Positions 38,523 to 48,322 of a stretch of 64,000 bases of DNA are shown piece by piece; position 1 is the first letter of the stretch, and each line of letters starts with the position of its first letter. The notes under the pieces were generated by a model that was given only the letters and a program-made list of their open reading frames with translations, ran no database searches and was not told the DNA's origin. A program made the translations under genes and the position numbers. This DNA comes from Prevotella sp. (GTDB taxonomy: Bacteria > Bacteroidota > Bacteroidia > Bacteroidales > Bacteroidaceae), in contig JAFYJN010000069.1 of NCBI GenBank assembly GCA_017538105.1, positions 1 through 64,000 of the forward strand, written 5' to 3'.

Positions 38523-40663
38523 ATGTTCGTCGATTTGTCTTTTCTGAATAAGTTGCGTAACCAGTAATGGATGGTTTGATAGGCACTTTTCTCCTCTTGG
38601 TGCTGAGGCTCGGCAAAGGTCATGCCGTCCATGCGTTCTCCATATTGGTCGGGGAAGACAATCATGAGGTTCTTGCCGGAGAAGTGTTGCTCAATCTCGT
38701 CGGGCAGACGCTCCAGGGCGGTCTTGTACGACATGGTGCCCTTGCGCGCCGTGACAACCACGAACAGGTGGTCGCTGTTGATGTTGCTTGCCAACTGTGG
38801 CATCTTGTTCCAATGTGGCATGGGCACGTAGCGGGCTCTCAAGTTTGGATGTTGGTGCTTGGTATAATGCTCGATCAGTTGCAAGGTGTTCTCGCGCCCA
38901 TGGAAGTCGATGCGACATTCCAAATTGTCAGCCAAACGTTCCAAACGCTCCAGCCAACGATGGAACCCTGGTTCGAACTCTGAACGAGAAGGAACGGCCA
39001 CTTGTATGCGCCGTAGGGTGTTGAGGGGTTGCTTCAGCCTCACGAAGATAATCTGCCGGTCAAGCCCGTTGTAAAGGCTCTGGGCAAACTCCCCCCAGAA
39101 TTTGGGCGACACCTCTTTGTGGATGTGCATACCCATGACAATCTCGGAGGCATCGAACTCCTTAAAGGCGTGTTTGATGCCATTGGCGATATTGGCGGCC
39201 ACACGTACCTGGGTCTGCATGCGCACGTCCGAGGCGTTGGCTATGCCGACGAGCATGTCCAGCAACTCGCGACCGGCCACTTGGTTTTGCTGGCGCTTCT
39301 CGTCGTCGTAGACAACGTTCAAAGCCACCATGCCCCGGTTGAGCTTGGCATTGCGCATGAGTATGGCTGTGTTAATCAGTTTGTCGGCCACATCTCTATA
39401 TTTCACGGGGATGAGAATTTTCTCATCGTCGGTTTGGTCTAATTTCTGGGGCTGGGCCTTGGCAGCCAAAATGAGTCGCTTGGAAATACGCTCTGTTATT
39501 ATCGTACTGATGATGCAAGTGAAGAGGACCATGATGACCACACCGTTGAGCATGTCGTCGCTCACCAGGAATTCGCCGGGCGACGTCTCCAACCTACGAC
39601 CAACCATCACCATAGCAATGGCTCCTGCGGCATGGGCCGAGGTAAGCCCAAACATCATATGGCCTGATGTGAGGGGCAGACGAAGACTGATGCAAGTGAC
39701 ATAAGCCGCAATGCCCTTGCCGAAGGTGCCTACTAACACAAAGAGTAGGACGACCCATATGATGGCTCCGCCCTCAAACAGGATGCGAACATTGATGAGC
39801 ATGCCCACGCCTATGAGGAAATAGGGAATGAAAAGAGCATTGCCGATGAACTCGATGCGGTTCATCAATGGCGATAGGCGGGGGATGTATCTATTGAGGA
39901 TGATGCCTGAGAGGAACGCTCCGAAGATGCCTTCCAGTCCCACCAGTTCGGAGAGGAATGCACTCAGGGTAAGCTCAGCCAGTATAAATATAAACTGCAT
40001 CACGGCATCGGAGTAACGCCGTAGGAACCAACGGGTGAGGCGGGGCACAAGCATCACCATACCTACCACATACAATGCGAGCTTGACGATGAACCATAAC
40101 CAAAATAATGCACCGCCGCCGTGTTGATAGGAACCGGCTATGGAAGCCAGCACTACGAGGGCCATAAACAGGGCAACCATGGTGCCGCCTACGCTGAGCA
40201 CCACGCTGGAGTGGCGTTGCAACCCATAACGGCCTACGATGGGATAGGCAACGAGGGTGTTCGACGACATGATACAGCCAAGAATAAGCGAAGCGGCAAT
40301 ACCGTAATGCAATGTGGTGGTGCCTAGGAAAAAGGTGATGATGAAGGGGATGGCGAAAGTGGTCAGCCCGAAGACCACCATGCGCCACATGTTTTTCTTC
40401 AAATTCTCCAAATCCATCTCCAGACCAGCCAGGAACATGATATAATAAATGCCAACCTGACCGAACAACTCAAAGGAGTCGTCGCGCTGAAGAATGTTAA
40501 GACCATATTGGCCGATGAGCACACCGGCAAGCACCATGCCCACAATGTGCGGTATTCGCAACTTGCCCATGATGATGGGCGCGAAGAGAATAATGCACAA
40601 CACCACGAAGAATATGGCCGTGGGGTCGGTGATGGGGAAATAGTAGGCAATGTCAAGAAACAT
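38519..40663 (-). CDS. Cation:proton antiporter (CPA2) with C-terminal universal-stress-like domain
   Basis: A 714-residue protein. The first 400 residues are a twelve-helix-type Na+/H+ or K+/H+ exchanger domain ([20 protein letters not shown] near the start; the conserved acidic pair region in [17 protein letters not shown]). Residues about 405-690 carry a soluble domain with adenine-nucleotide-binding USP-like segments ([30 protein letters not shown]). Such fusions are common in Bacteroidetes. It starts the minus-strand operon, with a -7 box at 40684-40691. Confidence 0.88.
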   Translation of the reverse strand: MFLDIAYYFPITDPTAIFFVVLCIILFAPIIMGKLRIPHIVGMVLAGVLIGQYGLNILQRDDSFELFGQVGIYYIMFLAGLEMDLENLKKNMWRMVVFGLTTFAIPFIITFFLGTTTLHYGIAASLILGCIMSSNTLVAYPIVGRYGLQRHSSVVLSVGGTMVALFMALVVLASIAGSYQHGGGALFWLWFIVKLALYVVGMVMLVPRLTRWFLRRYSDAVMQFIFILAELTLSAFLSELVGLEGIFGAFLSGIILNRYIPRLSPLMNRIEFIGNALFIPYFLIGVGMLINVRILFEGGAIIWVVLLFVLVGTFGKGIAAYVTCISLRLPLTSGHMMFGLTSAHAAGAIAMVMVGRRLETSPGEFLVSDDMLNGVVIMVLFTCIISTIITERISKRLILAAKAQPQKLDQTDDEKILIPVKYRDVADKLINTAILMRNAKLNRGMVALNVVYDDEKRQQNQVAGRELLDMLVGIANASDVRMQTQVRVAANIANGIKHAFKEFDASEIVMGMHIHKEVSPKFWGEFAQSLYNGLDRQIIFVRLKQPLNTLRRIQVAVPSRSEFEPGFHRWLERLERLADNLECRIDFHGRENTLQLIEHYTKHQHPNLRARYVPMPHWNKMPQLASNINSDHLFVVVTARKGTMSYKTALERLPDEIEQHFSGKNLMIVFPDQYGERMDGMTFAEPQHQEEKSAYQTIHYWLRNLFRKDKSTNI

Positions 40664-40683
40664 GGTTCAGCCAATCTACGTTG

Positions 40684-40691
40684 CAAAATTA
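40684..40691 (-). promoter_or_regulatory. -7 element for the antiporter operon
   Basis: Read on the minus strand, TAATTTTG, 21 bases before ATG 40663. Confidence 0.5.
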
Positions 40692-40818
40692 GCCAAAAAA
40701 CCTGAAAAAGGGGGATACAAATGCGTTTTTCTTGTTCTTCTGGTAGGGGAATAACGTCATATTGATAGGATTTTCAGAAAAAAAGTGACATCTGTGGCCT
40801 TTATAGAATGAAAAGTTG

Positions 40819-40826
40819 TAATTTTG
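40819..40826 (+). promoter_or_regulatory. -7 element for asd
   Basis: TAATTTTG, 39 bases before ATG 40865, in the same AAAGTTGTAATTTTGCAGCC context as the DUF177 promoter. A -33 box is not clear. Confidence 0.5.
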
Positions 40827-40864
40827 CAGCCAGAGAAATAATATAAAGAATAAAACAACAAGAG

Positions 40865-41878
40865 ATGAAAGTAGCAATTGTTGGTGCCAGTGGTGCCGTG
40901 GGACAGGAGTTCCTTCGAGTGTTGGATGAAAGACGTTTTCCTATCGATGAACTGGTGCTCTTCGGCTCAATGCGCAGTGCAGGCAGGCATTATGAGTTCC
41001 AAGGAAAGGATTGTGAAGTACGTCTGTTGCAACACAATGATGATTTCAAGGATGTGGACATTGCCTTTACTTCTGCCGGTGCGGGGACCTCTAAGGAATT
41101 TGCAGAAACCATCACACGCTATGGCGCGGTGATGATCGACAATTCCAGCGCATTCCGCATGGACGACGATGTGCCTTTGGTGGTGCCTGAATGTAATGCC
41201 GAAGATGCTTTGGACAGACCAAGGGGTATCATTGCCAATCCCAACTGTACTACCATCATGATGGTAGTATGTCTGCAACCGCTGGAACGGCTGTCACACA
41301 TCAAGCGAATCCATGTTGCCAGTTACCAAAGCGCCAGTGGCGCCGGTGCCGCCGCTATGGCTGAATTGGAACAGCAATACCGCGAATTGATTGAAGGAAA
41401 GCCGGTCACCGTGAATAAATTCCCTCACCAACTGGCTTATAATGTCATCCCTCAAATCGATGTTTTCCAAGACAATGGCTATACCAAGGAAGAGATGAAA
41501 ATGTACAACGAGACACGAAAAATCATGCATTCCGACGTATGCTGTTCTGCCATGTGTGTCAGGGTGTCATCGCTCAGGGCGCATTCCGAAAGTGTATGGG
41601 TGGAAACGGAACGACCGATCACAGTCGCTGAAGCCCAGAAAGCGTTTGCCGAAGCTTCGGGTGTGACGCTCCATGATGATCCTACACAATTGGTTTATCC
41701 CATGCCATTGGAGACTGCTGGCAAAGATGATATATTCGTAGGTCGTGTGCGCAAAGATTTGGCCAACGAATGCGGCCTCACCTTTTGGCTCAGTGGCGAC
41801 CAAATACGCAAGGGCGCAGCCCTCAATGCAGTGCAGATTGCTGAATATCTGTTAAAGGTGAATAATGTAAAAGGATAA
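40865..41878 (+). CDS. asd: Aspartate-semialdehyde dehydrogenase
   Basis: A 337-residue NADP-dependent enzyme of the lysine, threonine and methionine branch. The Rossmann start is [11 protein letters not shown], the active-site Cys lies in NPNCTTIMM, and the substrate residues include SYQSASGAG. It stands alone with its own -7 box, and a hairpin (41942-41971) lies downstream. Confidence 0.96.
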   Translation: MKVAIVGASGAVGQEFLRVLDERRFPIDELVLFGSMRSAGRHYEFQGKDCEVRLLQHNDDFKDVDIAFTSAGAGTSKEFAETITRYGAVMIDNSSAFRMDDDVPLVVPECNAEDALDRPRGIIANPNCTTIMMVVCLQPLERLSHIKRIHVASYQSASGAGAAAMAELEQQYRELIEGKPVTVNKFPHQLAYNVIPQIDVFQDNGYTKEEMKMYNETRKIMHSDVCCSAMCVRVSSLRAHSESVWVETERPITVAEAQKAFAEASGVTLHDDPTQLVYPMPLETAGKDDIFVGRVRKDLANECGLTFWLSGDQIRKGAALNAVQIAEYLLKVNNVKG

Positions 41879-41904
41879 AATTAGCCTAAAGAACAACATT
41901 TCCG

Positions 41905-41934
41905 TTCCCTTCTTTGGAAAAGGGTCGGGGGTGG
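41905..41934 (+). repeat. Copy A of a dispersed GC-skewed repeat
   Basis: Reads TTCCCTTCTTTGGAAAAGGG followed by TCGGGGGTGG. Similar sequences occur at 59395-59430 and 60684-60712, each in an intergenic position, with the same orientation. Confidence 0.6.
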
Positions 41935-41941
41935 ATAAAAA

Positions 41942-41971
41942 AGAAAGAGCTTCCTCACGGTAGCTCTTTCT
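41942..41971. terminator. Inverted repeat downstream of asd
   Basis: AGAAAGAGCT and AGCTCTTTCT are perfect complements around a 10-base loop TCCTCACGGT. No T-tract follows; it may still slow or end transcription. Confidence 0.5.
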
Positions 41972-42157
41972 CTCGTTATCAAATTTCTGAGGGGTAATTT
42001 TGACGATAATACACCCCTGTTTATGAATGAATTCATTTTCTTGCAAATGGTCGTGGAAGGTTCTCCTGCTGCTACTATATAATGGATATTTTTATGGATG
42101 ATACCATTGCAAATGTAACTTCTATTTTGCCAAATTACTAACAATTTGTTACCTTTG
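41972..42157. other. Intergenic region before paaK
   Basis: AT-rich, no gene, RNA or repeat recognised. A second possible -7 box (TACCTTTG, 42150-42157) lies just upstream of the better promoter. Confidence 0.5.
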
Positions 42158-42189
42158 TTTGCCAATTTGATAAAAAATGTGTACTTTTG
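42158..42189 (+). promoter_or_regulatory. Promoter of paaK-panE
   Basis: TTTG at 42158-42161 and TACTTTTG at 42182-42189 with a 20-base spacer; the ATG is at 42221. Confidence 0.7.
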
Positions 42190-42220
42190 CCCAACTTTTT
42201 TCACGGAAACATTATACAAT

Positions 42221-43519
42221 ATGATTTGGAACGAGAACATCGAATGTATGAATCGCGAGCAACTCAGGGATTTGCAGGGCAAGCGACTCAAAAAAATGGC
42301 AGAATACGTGTACCACAATACTCCTTTCTATCGCAAGAAATTTCAGGAGATGGGGCTTGAGCCCGGCGACATACAGGGACTTGACGATTTGCACAAGTTG
42401 CCTTTTACCAATAAACTTGACTTGCGTGATACTTATCCATATGGACTTGCTGCCGTTCCCATGAGCCAAGTGGTGCGTATCCACGCTTCAAGCGGAACAA
42501 CGGGGAAACCTATAGTAGTGCTCAACACGCGCAAAGACTTGGCGATGTGGGCAGAGTCCATCTCACGTGCGTTCTACGCCTATGGGGCATCTAAAGACGA
42601 CTTGTTCCAGATAAGCTATGGATATGGATTGTTCACTGGAGGTCTCGGCGCACACGATGGCGCCACGAACATTGGCGCTGGCGTCATCCCCATGTCTAGC
42701 GGGAATACTCAGAAACAAATCACGCTTATGCATGACTTGGGAGCCACGGTGCTCTGTTGCACACCATCTTACGCGATGTTCCTTGGCGAGGCTCTGCGTG
42801 AGTCGGAGTGGCCCCGCGAGGAATTCCGCCTGCGCATTGGCGCTTTTGGTGCGGAACCGTGGACAGAAGAGATGCGCGAAAAATTGGAAGATACGCTGGG
42901 GCTTAAGGCATATGATATTTATGGACTGAGCGAGATGGCGGGCCCAGGTGTTGGCTATGAGTGCGAATGTCAGCATGGCACACACCTTAACGAGGATTAT
43001 TTTTATCCGGAGATTGTCGACCCCATTACTGGCGAACAACTTCCTGAAGGCACTTTCGGCGAACTCACTTTCACGCATCTCACCAAGGAGGCGATGCCGC
43101 TGCTTCGCTATCGTACTCATGATCTCACGGCATTGCATTATGAGAAATGCGCCTGCGGACGTACACTGGTGCGTATGGAACGTATTTTGGGACGTTGCGA
43201 CGACATGCTTATTATCCGTGGCGTCAATGTGTTCCCGTCGCAGATTGAGGCGGTCATCTTGTCGTTGCAGGAGTTCGAGCCGCATTTCCTCTTGGTGGTC
43301 GACCGGGTGAACAATACCGACACGAGCGAACTGCGTGTGGAGGTGCGTGAAGAGTATTACACCGACGAGATGGGACAGATGGTGGGGCTGCAACGTAAGC
43401 TCGAACAGGAACTGCGCTCGGTTATCGGCCTTGGCTTCAAGGTGCGATTGGTGGAACCCAAGGGCATCGAACGCTCTGAGGGGAAAGCACGCCGCGTCAT
43501 CGACAAACGAAAACTATAA
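42221..43519 (+). CDS. paaK: Phenylacetate-CoA ligase
   Basis: A 432-residue adenylate-forming enzyme. The AMP-binding motif is SSGTTGKPIV, with YGLSEMAGPG and the C-terminal domain hinge GRCDDMLIIRGVNVFPSQIE. In Bacteroidetes it activates aryl acids from aromatic amino acid fermentation, often beside an indolepyruvate ferredoxin oxidoreductase and an ACT-domain regulator; neither is adjacent here. ATG 42221 follows the promoter; the longer reading would include it. A ketopantoate reductase gene begins 15 bases later. Confidence 0.92.
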   Translation: MIWNENIECMNREQLRDLQGKRLKKMAEYVYHNTPFYRKKFQEMGLEPGDIQGLDDLHKLPFTNKLDLRDTYPYGLAAVPMSQVVRIHASSGTTGKPIVVLNTRKDLAMWAESISRAFYAYGASKDDLFQISYGYGLFTGGLGAHDGATNIGAGVIPMSSGNTQKQITLMHDLGATVLCCTPSYAMFLGEALRESEWPREEFRLRIGAFGAEPWTEEMREKLEDTLGLKAYDIYGLSEMAGPGVGYECECQHGTHLNEDYFYPEIVDPITGEQLPEGTFGELTFTHLTKEAMPLLRYRTHDLTALHYEKCACGRTLVRMERILGRCDDMLIIRGVNVFPSQIEAVILSLQEFEPHFLLVVDRVNNTDTSELRVEVREEYYTDEMGQMVGLQRKLEQELRSVIGLGFKVRLVEPKGIERSEGKARRVIDKRKL

Positions 43520-43534
43520 CCCTCAATATTTATA

Positions 43535-44443
43535 ATGACATACGCAGTAGTTGGCACGGGTGCCATCGGAGGCTATTATGGCGGACGTCTGGCACATGCG
43601 GGCAAGGAGGTGCATTTCTTGTTGCATAGCGATTACGACTATGTGTGTGAACATGGATTGCAAGTGAATTCTTGCGATGGTGATTTTCATCTTGACCACG
43701 TCAATGCATATAACGATGTGAACGTAATGCCCAAAGTAGATGTGGTGATTGTTGCTTTGAAAACCACGCGTAACCATCTCTTGCCTACACTCTTGCCTCC
43801 GCTGTTGCATGAGTGCTCGTTGGTGTTGCTCATACAGAATGGCATTGGCGTGGAACAGGATGTGCAGGCTATGTTTCCCGATGTGGCGTTGGCGGCGGGA
43901 TTGGCTTTCATCTGTAGTGCCAAGGCGGGCCCAGGACTTGTCTCCCACCAGTGTTATGGGAGTATCAACATCGGCAATTTCTCCTGTCAGGATAGTGCGA
44001 TGGTGGAAGCCTTGGCCGATGATTTCCGCGAGGCAGGTATCCAGACGGGTTTGGTGGAATATCACGAGGCACGTTGGAAAAAAGCGGTGTGGAACATGCC
44101 TTTCAACGGCATGACGGTAGCACTGCATACGCAGACCGACCAGTTGTTGGCCCATCCCGCCACCGAACGACTCATCCACGAGCAGATGATGGAGGTGATA
44201 GGAGCCGCTCATGCAATGGGTGTGACCGGCATTGATTCCTCTTTTGCTGACCAGATGATTGTCACCACCAAGGCCATGGTGCCATATTCACCCAGCATGC
44301 GCCTCGATTACGATTTCCATCGTCCCATGGAACTGGAATATCTCTATCACCGGCCTATCCGCATGGCTGCTGAAGCTGGTTTTCACATGCCCAAGCTCTC
44401 CATGCTAGCCGACGAATTGGAATTCTTGTCTGCTCATATTTAG
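43535..44443 (+). CDS. panE: 2-dehydropantoate 2-reductase
   Basis: A 302-residue NADPH-dependent enzyme making pantoate for pantothenate and CoA. The Rossmann motif is GTGAIGGYYGGRLAHAG (residues 7-23), followed by the conserved helix with KKAVWNMPFNGMTVA carrying the catalytic Lys and Asn. It is cotranscribed with paaK, a CoA-using enzyme, which may or may not be functional. Confidence 0.92.
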   Translation: MTYAVVGTGAIGGYYGGRLAHAGKEVHFLLHSDYDYVCEHGLQVNSCDGDFHLDHVNAYNDVNVMPKVDVVIVALKTTRNHLLPTLLPPLLHECSLVLLIQNGIGVEQDVQAMFPDVALAAGLAFICSAKAGPGLVSHQCYGSINIGNFSCQDSAMVEALADDFREAGIQTGLVEYHEARWKKAVWNMPFNGMTVALHTQTDQLLAHPATERLIHEQMMEVIGAAHAMGVTGIDSSFADQMIVTTKAMVPYSPSMRLDYDFHRPMELEYLYHRPIRMAAEAGFHMPKLSMLADELEFLSAHI

Positions 44444-44543
44444 GGCTTTTTTTGTGTGTCTTGTGTCATAGGCCGCTATCGTACTCAACGGACCGCCTAT
44501 GCCTCTCCTTTTTGTTAACAAGGAATAAAAAAGCACTGCTTTT

Positions 44544-44574
44544 TTTGTGGTGTGTACTAATTGTGGTATTTTTG
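44544..44574 (+). promoter_or_regulatory. Promoter of the C1 peptidase gene
   Basis: TTTG at 44544-44547 and TATTTTTG at 44567-44574 with a 19-base spacer; the ATG is at 44610. Confidence 0.7.
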
Positions 44575-44609
44575 TAAATCCCTTTGAAAAAATACCCATT
44601 ACAATCAAT

Positions 44610-46007
44610 ATGAGAAAATTCTTTTTCACTCTTTTCTTCGTGGCTGCGGTAATTAGTAATGCCCAAACCAACGATGGGGGTATCTCCGCGCAGATGCTCC
44701 AACAGATTCAACGTTCGCAAAAGAGCGGCACTACCGATCGTGCGCTGTTCAACGCCATAGCCGCAAATTCCATCGACAACCTGGCGCAGAACTTCACCAA
44801 CCAAGGTCCCGTGGACACCTATTTCAGCGTGGAGACAAAGAAACAGTCCATCCACGACCAAAAGAGCAGCGGACGATGCTGGCTGTTCAGTGGCCTGAAT
44901 GTGTTGCGTTCCAACTTCGCATTAAAAACCGACTCGCTCACGGTGGAGTATTCACAGGCTTATCTATTCTTCTATGACCAGTTGGAGAAGGCGAACCTGA
45001 TGTTGCAAGGATGTATCGACCATGCTCGAAAACCCATCGACGACCAGCGTGTGCAGTTCTTTTTCAAAAACCCCATTGGCGACGGAGGCACGTTCTGTGG
45101 AGTGGCCGACCTAGTGGAGAAATATGGATTGGTACCCATGAGTGTGATGCCCGAAACATATTCGGCGGAGAATACGAGTCGTATGGCGAAAATCGTTTCT
45201 TCCAAACTGCGTGAATATGGATTGGAACTGCGGCAGATGGTGGCCGATGGAAAGAAGGCTTCCGCTCTCAAAGAACGAAAGACGGAGATGCTTGCCACCA
45301 TATACCATATTCTTTCCATCACCATCGGCGAACCGGTGAAGGAGTTTACCTATGCCTTCAAAAACAAAGATGGCAAACAGATAGGTGAGGCTAAAAAGTA
45401 CACACCGCTGTCGTTCTATCAAGAGACGGTGGGCGGTCCCATCAACGGCACGTTCATCATGGTGATGAACGACCCGCGACGCGAATACTACAAGACCTAT
45501 GAGGTGGAATACGACCGCCACACCTACGACGGACACAACTGGAAATACCTCAACCTGCCCATGGAGGATATCGAAAGTATGGCTATCGCTTCACTCAAGG
45601 ATGGACACAAGCTCTATTCCTCATACGACGTGGGTAAACAACTCGACCGCAAACGTGGGTTCCTCGACTTGGAGAATTACGACTATGAATCGCTCTTCGG
45701 AACCACTTTCTCCATGGACAAGGCAGAACGCATCTCTACCTTCGACAGTGGGTCCACACATGCTATGACGCTTACGGCGGTGGATCTTGACGAGGCAGGC
45801 AAAGCTAAGAAATGGAAGGTGGAAAACTCCTGGGGACCCACTTATGGGCAGGCGGGATGTTTCATCATGACAGAACGGTGGATGCGCGAATACATGTTCC
45901 GTTTGGTGGTCGACAAGAAATATGTGCCGGAGAGACTTCTCGAGATGGAGAAACAGAAGCCTGTGATGGTGATGCCCGAAGACCCCTTGTTCCAGATGGA
46001 CGAATAA
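44610..46007 (+). CDS. Secreted C1-family cysteine peptidase (aminopeptidase C / bleomycin hydrolase type)
   Basis: A 465-residue papain-fold peptidase. A signal peptide (MRKFFFTLFFVAAVISNAQ) exports it, unlike the cytoplasmic PepC of lactic bacteria. Active-site Cys is in SSGRCWLFSGLNVLRS, His in STHAMTLTAV, and Asn in VENSWGP. It probably removes N-terminal residues from peptides in the periplasm. It converges with the radical SAM gene, with 19 bases between and no clear terminator. Confidence 0.92.
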   Translation: MRKFFFTLFFVAAVISNAQTNDGGISAQMLQQIQRSQKSGTTDRALFNAIAANSIDNLAQNFTNQGPVDTYFSVETKKQSIHDQKSSGRCWLFSGLNVLRSNFALKTDSLTVEYSQAYLFFYDQLEKANLMLQGCIDHARKPIDDQRVQFFFKNPIGDGGTFCGVADLVEKYGLVPMSVMPETYSAENTSRMAKIVSSKLREYGLELRQMVADGKKASALKERKTEMLATIYHILSITIGEPVKEFTYAFKNKDGKQIGEAKKYTPLSFYQETVGGPINGTFIMVMNDPRREYYKTYEVEYDRHTYDGHNWKYLNLPMEDIESMAIASLKDGHKLYSSYDVGKQLDRKRGFLDLENYDYESLFGTTFSMDKAERISTFDSGSTHAMTLTAVDLDEAGKAKKWKVENSWGPTYGQAGCFIMTERWMREYMFRLVVDKKYVPERLLEMEKQKPVMVMPEDPLFQMDE

Positions 46008-46026
46008 TCAGGTTGTGGGGTAATCG

Positions 46027-46659
46027 TCACATACTCCTTTTGTACGTTTCCACGTCTTTTATATAGGTGAAACGCTCGAAGTCATGCAGTCCCATGGCTT
46101 CGAGTTTTTCTTGGCTTTTGTCCACATCGGCAGAAGTGTTGTAGTCAGGAATCTCTGGCAGTCGGACGCATATCCTGTCGGCCATGTCTTGCTCGACGAG
46201 CCACTGCAGGTTCTTGATTGTCCGTACATTGTCTTTTCCTGTATAGGTTCGGTAGATGGTGGGGTTCATGTCCTTCACGTCGATAATGTATTGTTTGACG
46301 AAAGGAAACACCTGTCGTAGATGCCTGCCATCCACGTTGAGGCTTGTTTCCACGGCGATGTTCCACTCCGTTGGCGCTATATGGCAGAATGCTTCGATAA
46401 ACGCACTCCGAAGGAGCGGTTCTCCACCACCGAACGTGATGCCGCCTCCTGTGGCTTGGAAATAGAGGTCATCGATGCGTGTTTCTTCCAACAGCTGTTC
46501 GGGGGTGATGGTGCGCAGCACGCCATCGGGTTCAAGACATTGACGATTCAAGCAATAGCGACAACGCAAAGGACAGCCATGGAAGGCCACCAGCGTAGTG
46601 ATGCCCTTGCCATCAACCATGATACGGTGCCGACTGATGCCTATGAGCGGTGCTTCCAT
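46027..46659 (-). CDS. Radical SAM protein, glycyl-radical-activase-like
   Basis: A 210-residue enzyme with the Cx3Cx2C iron-sulfur motif CPLRCRYC (Cys29, Cys33, Cys36) and GGGEPLL for SAM binding. The HGCPLRCRYCLN context is close to pyruvate-formate-lyase-type activases, but no glycyl radical enzyme is nearby. It lacks extra cluster Cys runs (no ferredoxin insert). ATG 46659 overlaps the SusD stop by one base (TGATG), so it is translated with susD. The substrate may be a peptide or protein and is not known. Confidence 0.85.
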   Translation of the reverse strand: MEAPLIGISRHRIMVDGKGITTLVAFHGCPLRCRYCLNRQCLEPDGVLRTITPEQLLEETRIDDLYFQATGGGITFGGGEPLLRSAFIEAFCHIAPTEWNIAVETSLNVDGRHLRQVFPFVKQYIIDVKDMNPTIYRTYTGKDNVRTIKNLQWLVEQDMADRICVRLPEIPDYNTSADVDKSQEKLEAMGLHDFERFTYIKDVETYKRSM

Positions 46660-48302
46660 CAATAACCTGGATTCTGGCGGTTGTTGGGGTTGAGTGCCAC
46701 TACTCGGACGGGGATGGGGAACACGATGGTGTGGCGGTCCACCTCACTTGCCAACTGTGGACGTTGGTCGTACGCTTGATGGAATCTGTCGAAACGGATG
46801 AGATCCTGCCTGCGCCATCCTTCCCACGCCAGTTCCATGAGACGTTCGTCAAGGATATTGTCAAGTGTGGCCGGCCGGTCTTCCATGTCTACACGATTGC
46901 GGACCTTGTTCAGTTCTGCTGAGCCATCCTGGCCATTACGTACCTTTGCTTCCGCCTTCATGAGCAACACGTCTGCATAACGGAAAAGAACGATGTCATT
47001 GTCCTGTAACTTGCCATCGGAGAGTGCGGTACGGTCCACTTCGTATTTGCTCATACGTGCTCCTGCCGTATCTTCGTAGGGAAGCCCTGTTAGGTCAAGT
47101 TCCACAGCCAACGGGTCATAGTATAGTGGTTGTCCATTGTCGAGAGTAACCAACTGGCCGTCGACCCACACTTGGCCAGCGTAGAAATTGAAGTTGAAAC
47201 GTCTGTCCACATAATCCGTTCCATAGCCATAAGTCTTTACGGTGGATACTGTGGCAGAGGTGCCGTTTTCCGAGGCCATGCCCAAGGCGGCTCCATGGTT
47301 GTAGTGGCGTGATCGGAACAGATAGTTGAATTCGTTGGTGTACGTGTTTGGTTCCGTGGGAATAACAAAGATATTCTCCACCGATTTGGAGTTGTGGACG
47401 GAGAAATTCGTGTTGTAATCCTTTTCCAATTCATAGAAATATGAGATGGACAACATGTCGCACCAGTAGATACAGCCTTCCCACGCTTTCATCCCATCGG
47501 GTAAAACGAGAGTTTTGCCGTCGGGACGAACATTATCAGTCCAGTTGTCATCCATCCACACTTCGGCGTTCAGCGCCATCTTGGCCAGCAAGAAACTTAC
47601 CACAGGTTGGGTTATCCGACCATAGTACTCGCCCTTGAGGTTGCTGTGTGTTGGTGATAGCTTCGGCAACACGTCTGTCAATTCCATGTAGATGGCTTTG
47701 AATAAGTCGCTGCGTTCCATCTGTGTGGCTTCGGCGAAGTCGATATTGGTTGAGGTGATGTAGGGCACCCGTCCATATAGGTCGAGTAGGTAACAATAAT
47801 ACATGGCACGTAAAGCCCTTACCTCAGCATTCAAGGCTTCGTATTGTTTGTCGGTGAGCAATGAGCGGTATTTCTCTAAATGTTCCAGTGACTGATTGCA
47901 CAGCACGATGACCTTGTAAAGGTAAAACCAGGTGTCGTTGGTGGCAGAACAGCCGGCATTCCATGTATGCAGGTACAGACTTTGCCACAGACCGCCGTCG
48001 TACCAGTCTCCGCCGCGCCTGGGCAGCATGGCCTCGTCGGAGGAGAACGTTTGCAGGTCATACACACCGCGGTCAGTGCCCTGCAAACCCTGGCTGTCAC
48101 TGTTGCCGCCGATATGGTTGTATAGCGTGGCCACTGCATTGATGAACAGGTTTTCGGCACTGTTGAAAGCCTCGTCTTCGGTCAAACGGTCACGGGGATT
48201 CTCTTCAAGACAACTAGTCAGTTGGCAGGTGCCTAAAAACAACAAAAGCAACCCTGCCGTCTTCTTCGATATTGATAATAACTTGGAAATCATATTCTTC
48301 AT
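46659..48302 (-). CDS. SusD/RagB-family outer-membrane lipoprotein
   Basis: A 547-residue nutrient-binding lipoprotein. Lipobox LTSC near residue 32 follows a hydrophobic signal. The SusD fold features are helices of the TPR-like type with NAEVRALRAMYYCYLLDLYGRVPYI, and the C-terminal RagB segment with ELAWEGWRRQDLIRFDRF. It caps the TonB-dependent barrel encoded just upstream (48323). No glycoside hydrolase or other PUL gene lies beside the pair, so the substrate is unknown. Confidence 0.93.
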   Translation of the reverse strand: MKNMISKLLSISKKTAGLLLLFLGTCQLTSCLEENPRDRLTEDEAFNSAENLFINAVATLYNHIGGNSDSQGLQGTDRGVYDLQTFSSDEAMLPRRGGDWYDGGLWQSLYLHTWNAGCSATNDTWFYLYKVIVLCNQSLEHLEKYRSLLTDKQYEALNAEVRALRAMYYCYLLDLYGRVPYITSTNIDFAEATQMERSDLFKAIYMELTDVLPKLSPTHSNLKGEYYGRITQPVVSFLLAKMALNAEVWMDDNWTDNVRPDGKTLVLPDGMKAWEGCIYWCDMLSISYFYELEKDYNTNFSVHNSKSVENIFVIPTEPNTYTNEFNYLFRSRHYNHGAALGMASENGTSATVSTVKTYGYGTDYVDRRFNFNFYAGQVWVDGQLVTLDNGQPLYYDPLAVELDLTGLPYEDTAGARMSKYEVDRTALSDGKLQDNDIVLFRYADVLLMKAEAKVRNGQDGSAELNKVRNRVDMEDRPATLDNILDERLMELAWEGWRRQDLIRFDRFHQAYDQRPQLASEVDRHTIVFPIPVRVVALNPNNRQNPGY

Positions 48303-48322
48303 TGTTCAATATTATTCAATCT

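Noticed and set aside
40684-40826. Riboswitch or attenuator ahead of asd (a lysine riboswitch would be plausible)
   Set aside because: The leader after the -7 box is only about 35 bases, too short for a lysine riboswitch, and no fold is visible.
41881-42318. A 145-residue minus-strand open frame in the asd-paaK gap
   Set aside because: It crosses the dispersed repeat, the hairpin, the promoter and the start of paaK and has no recognisable domain or start signal.
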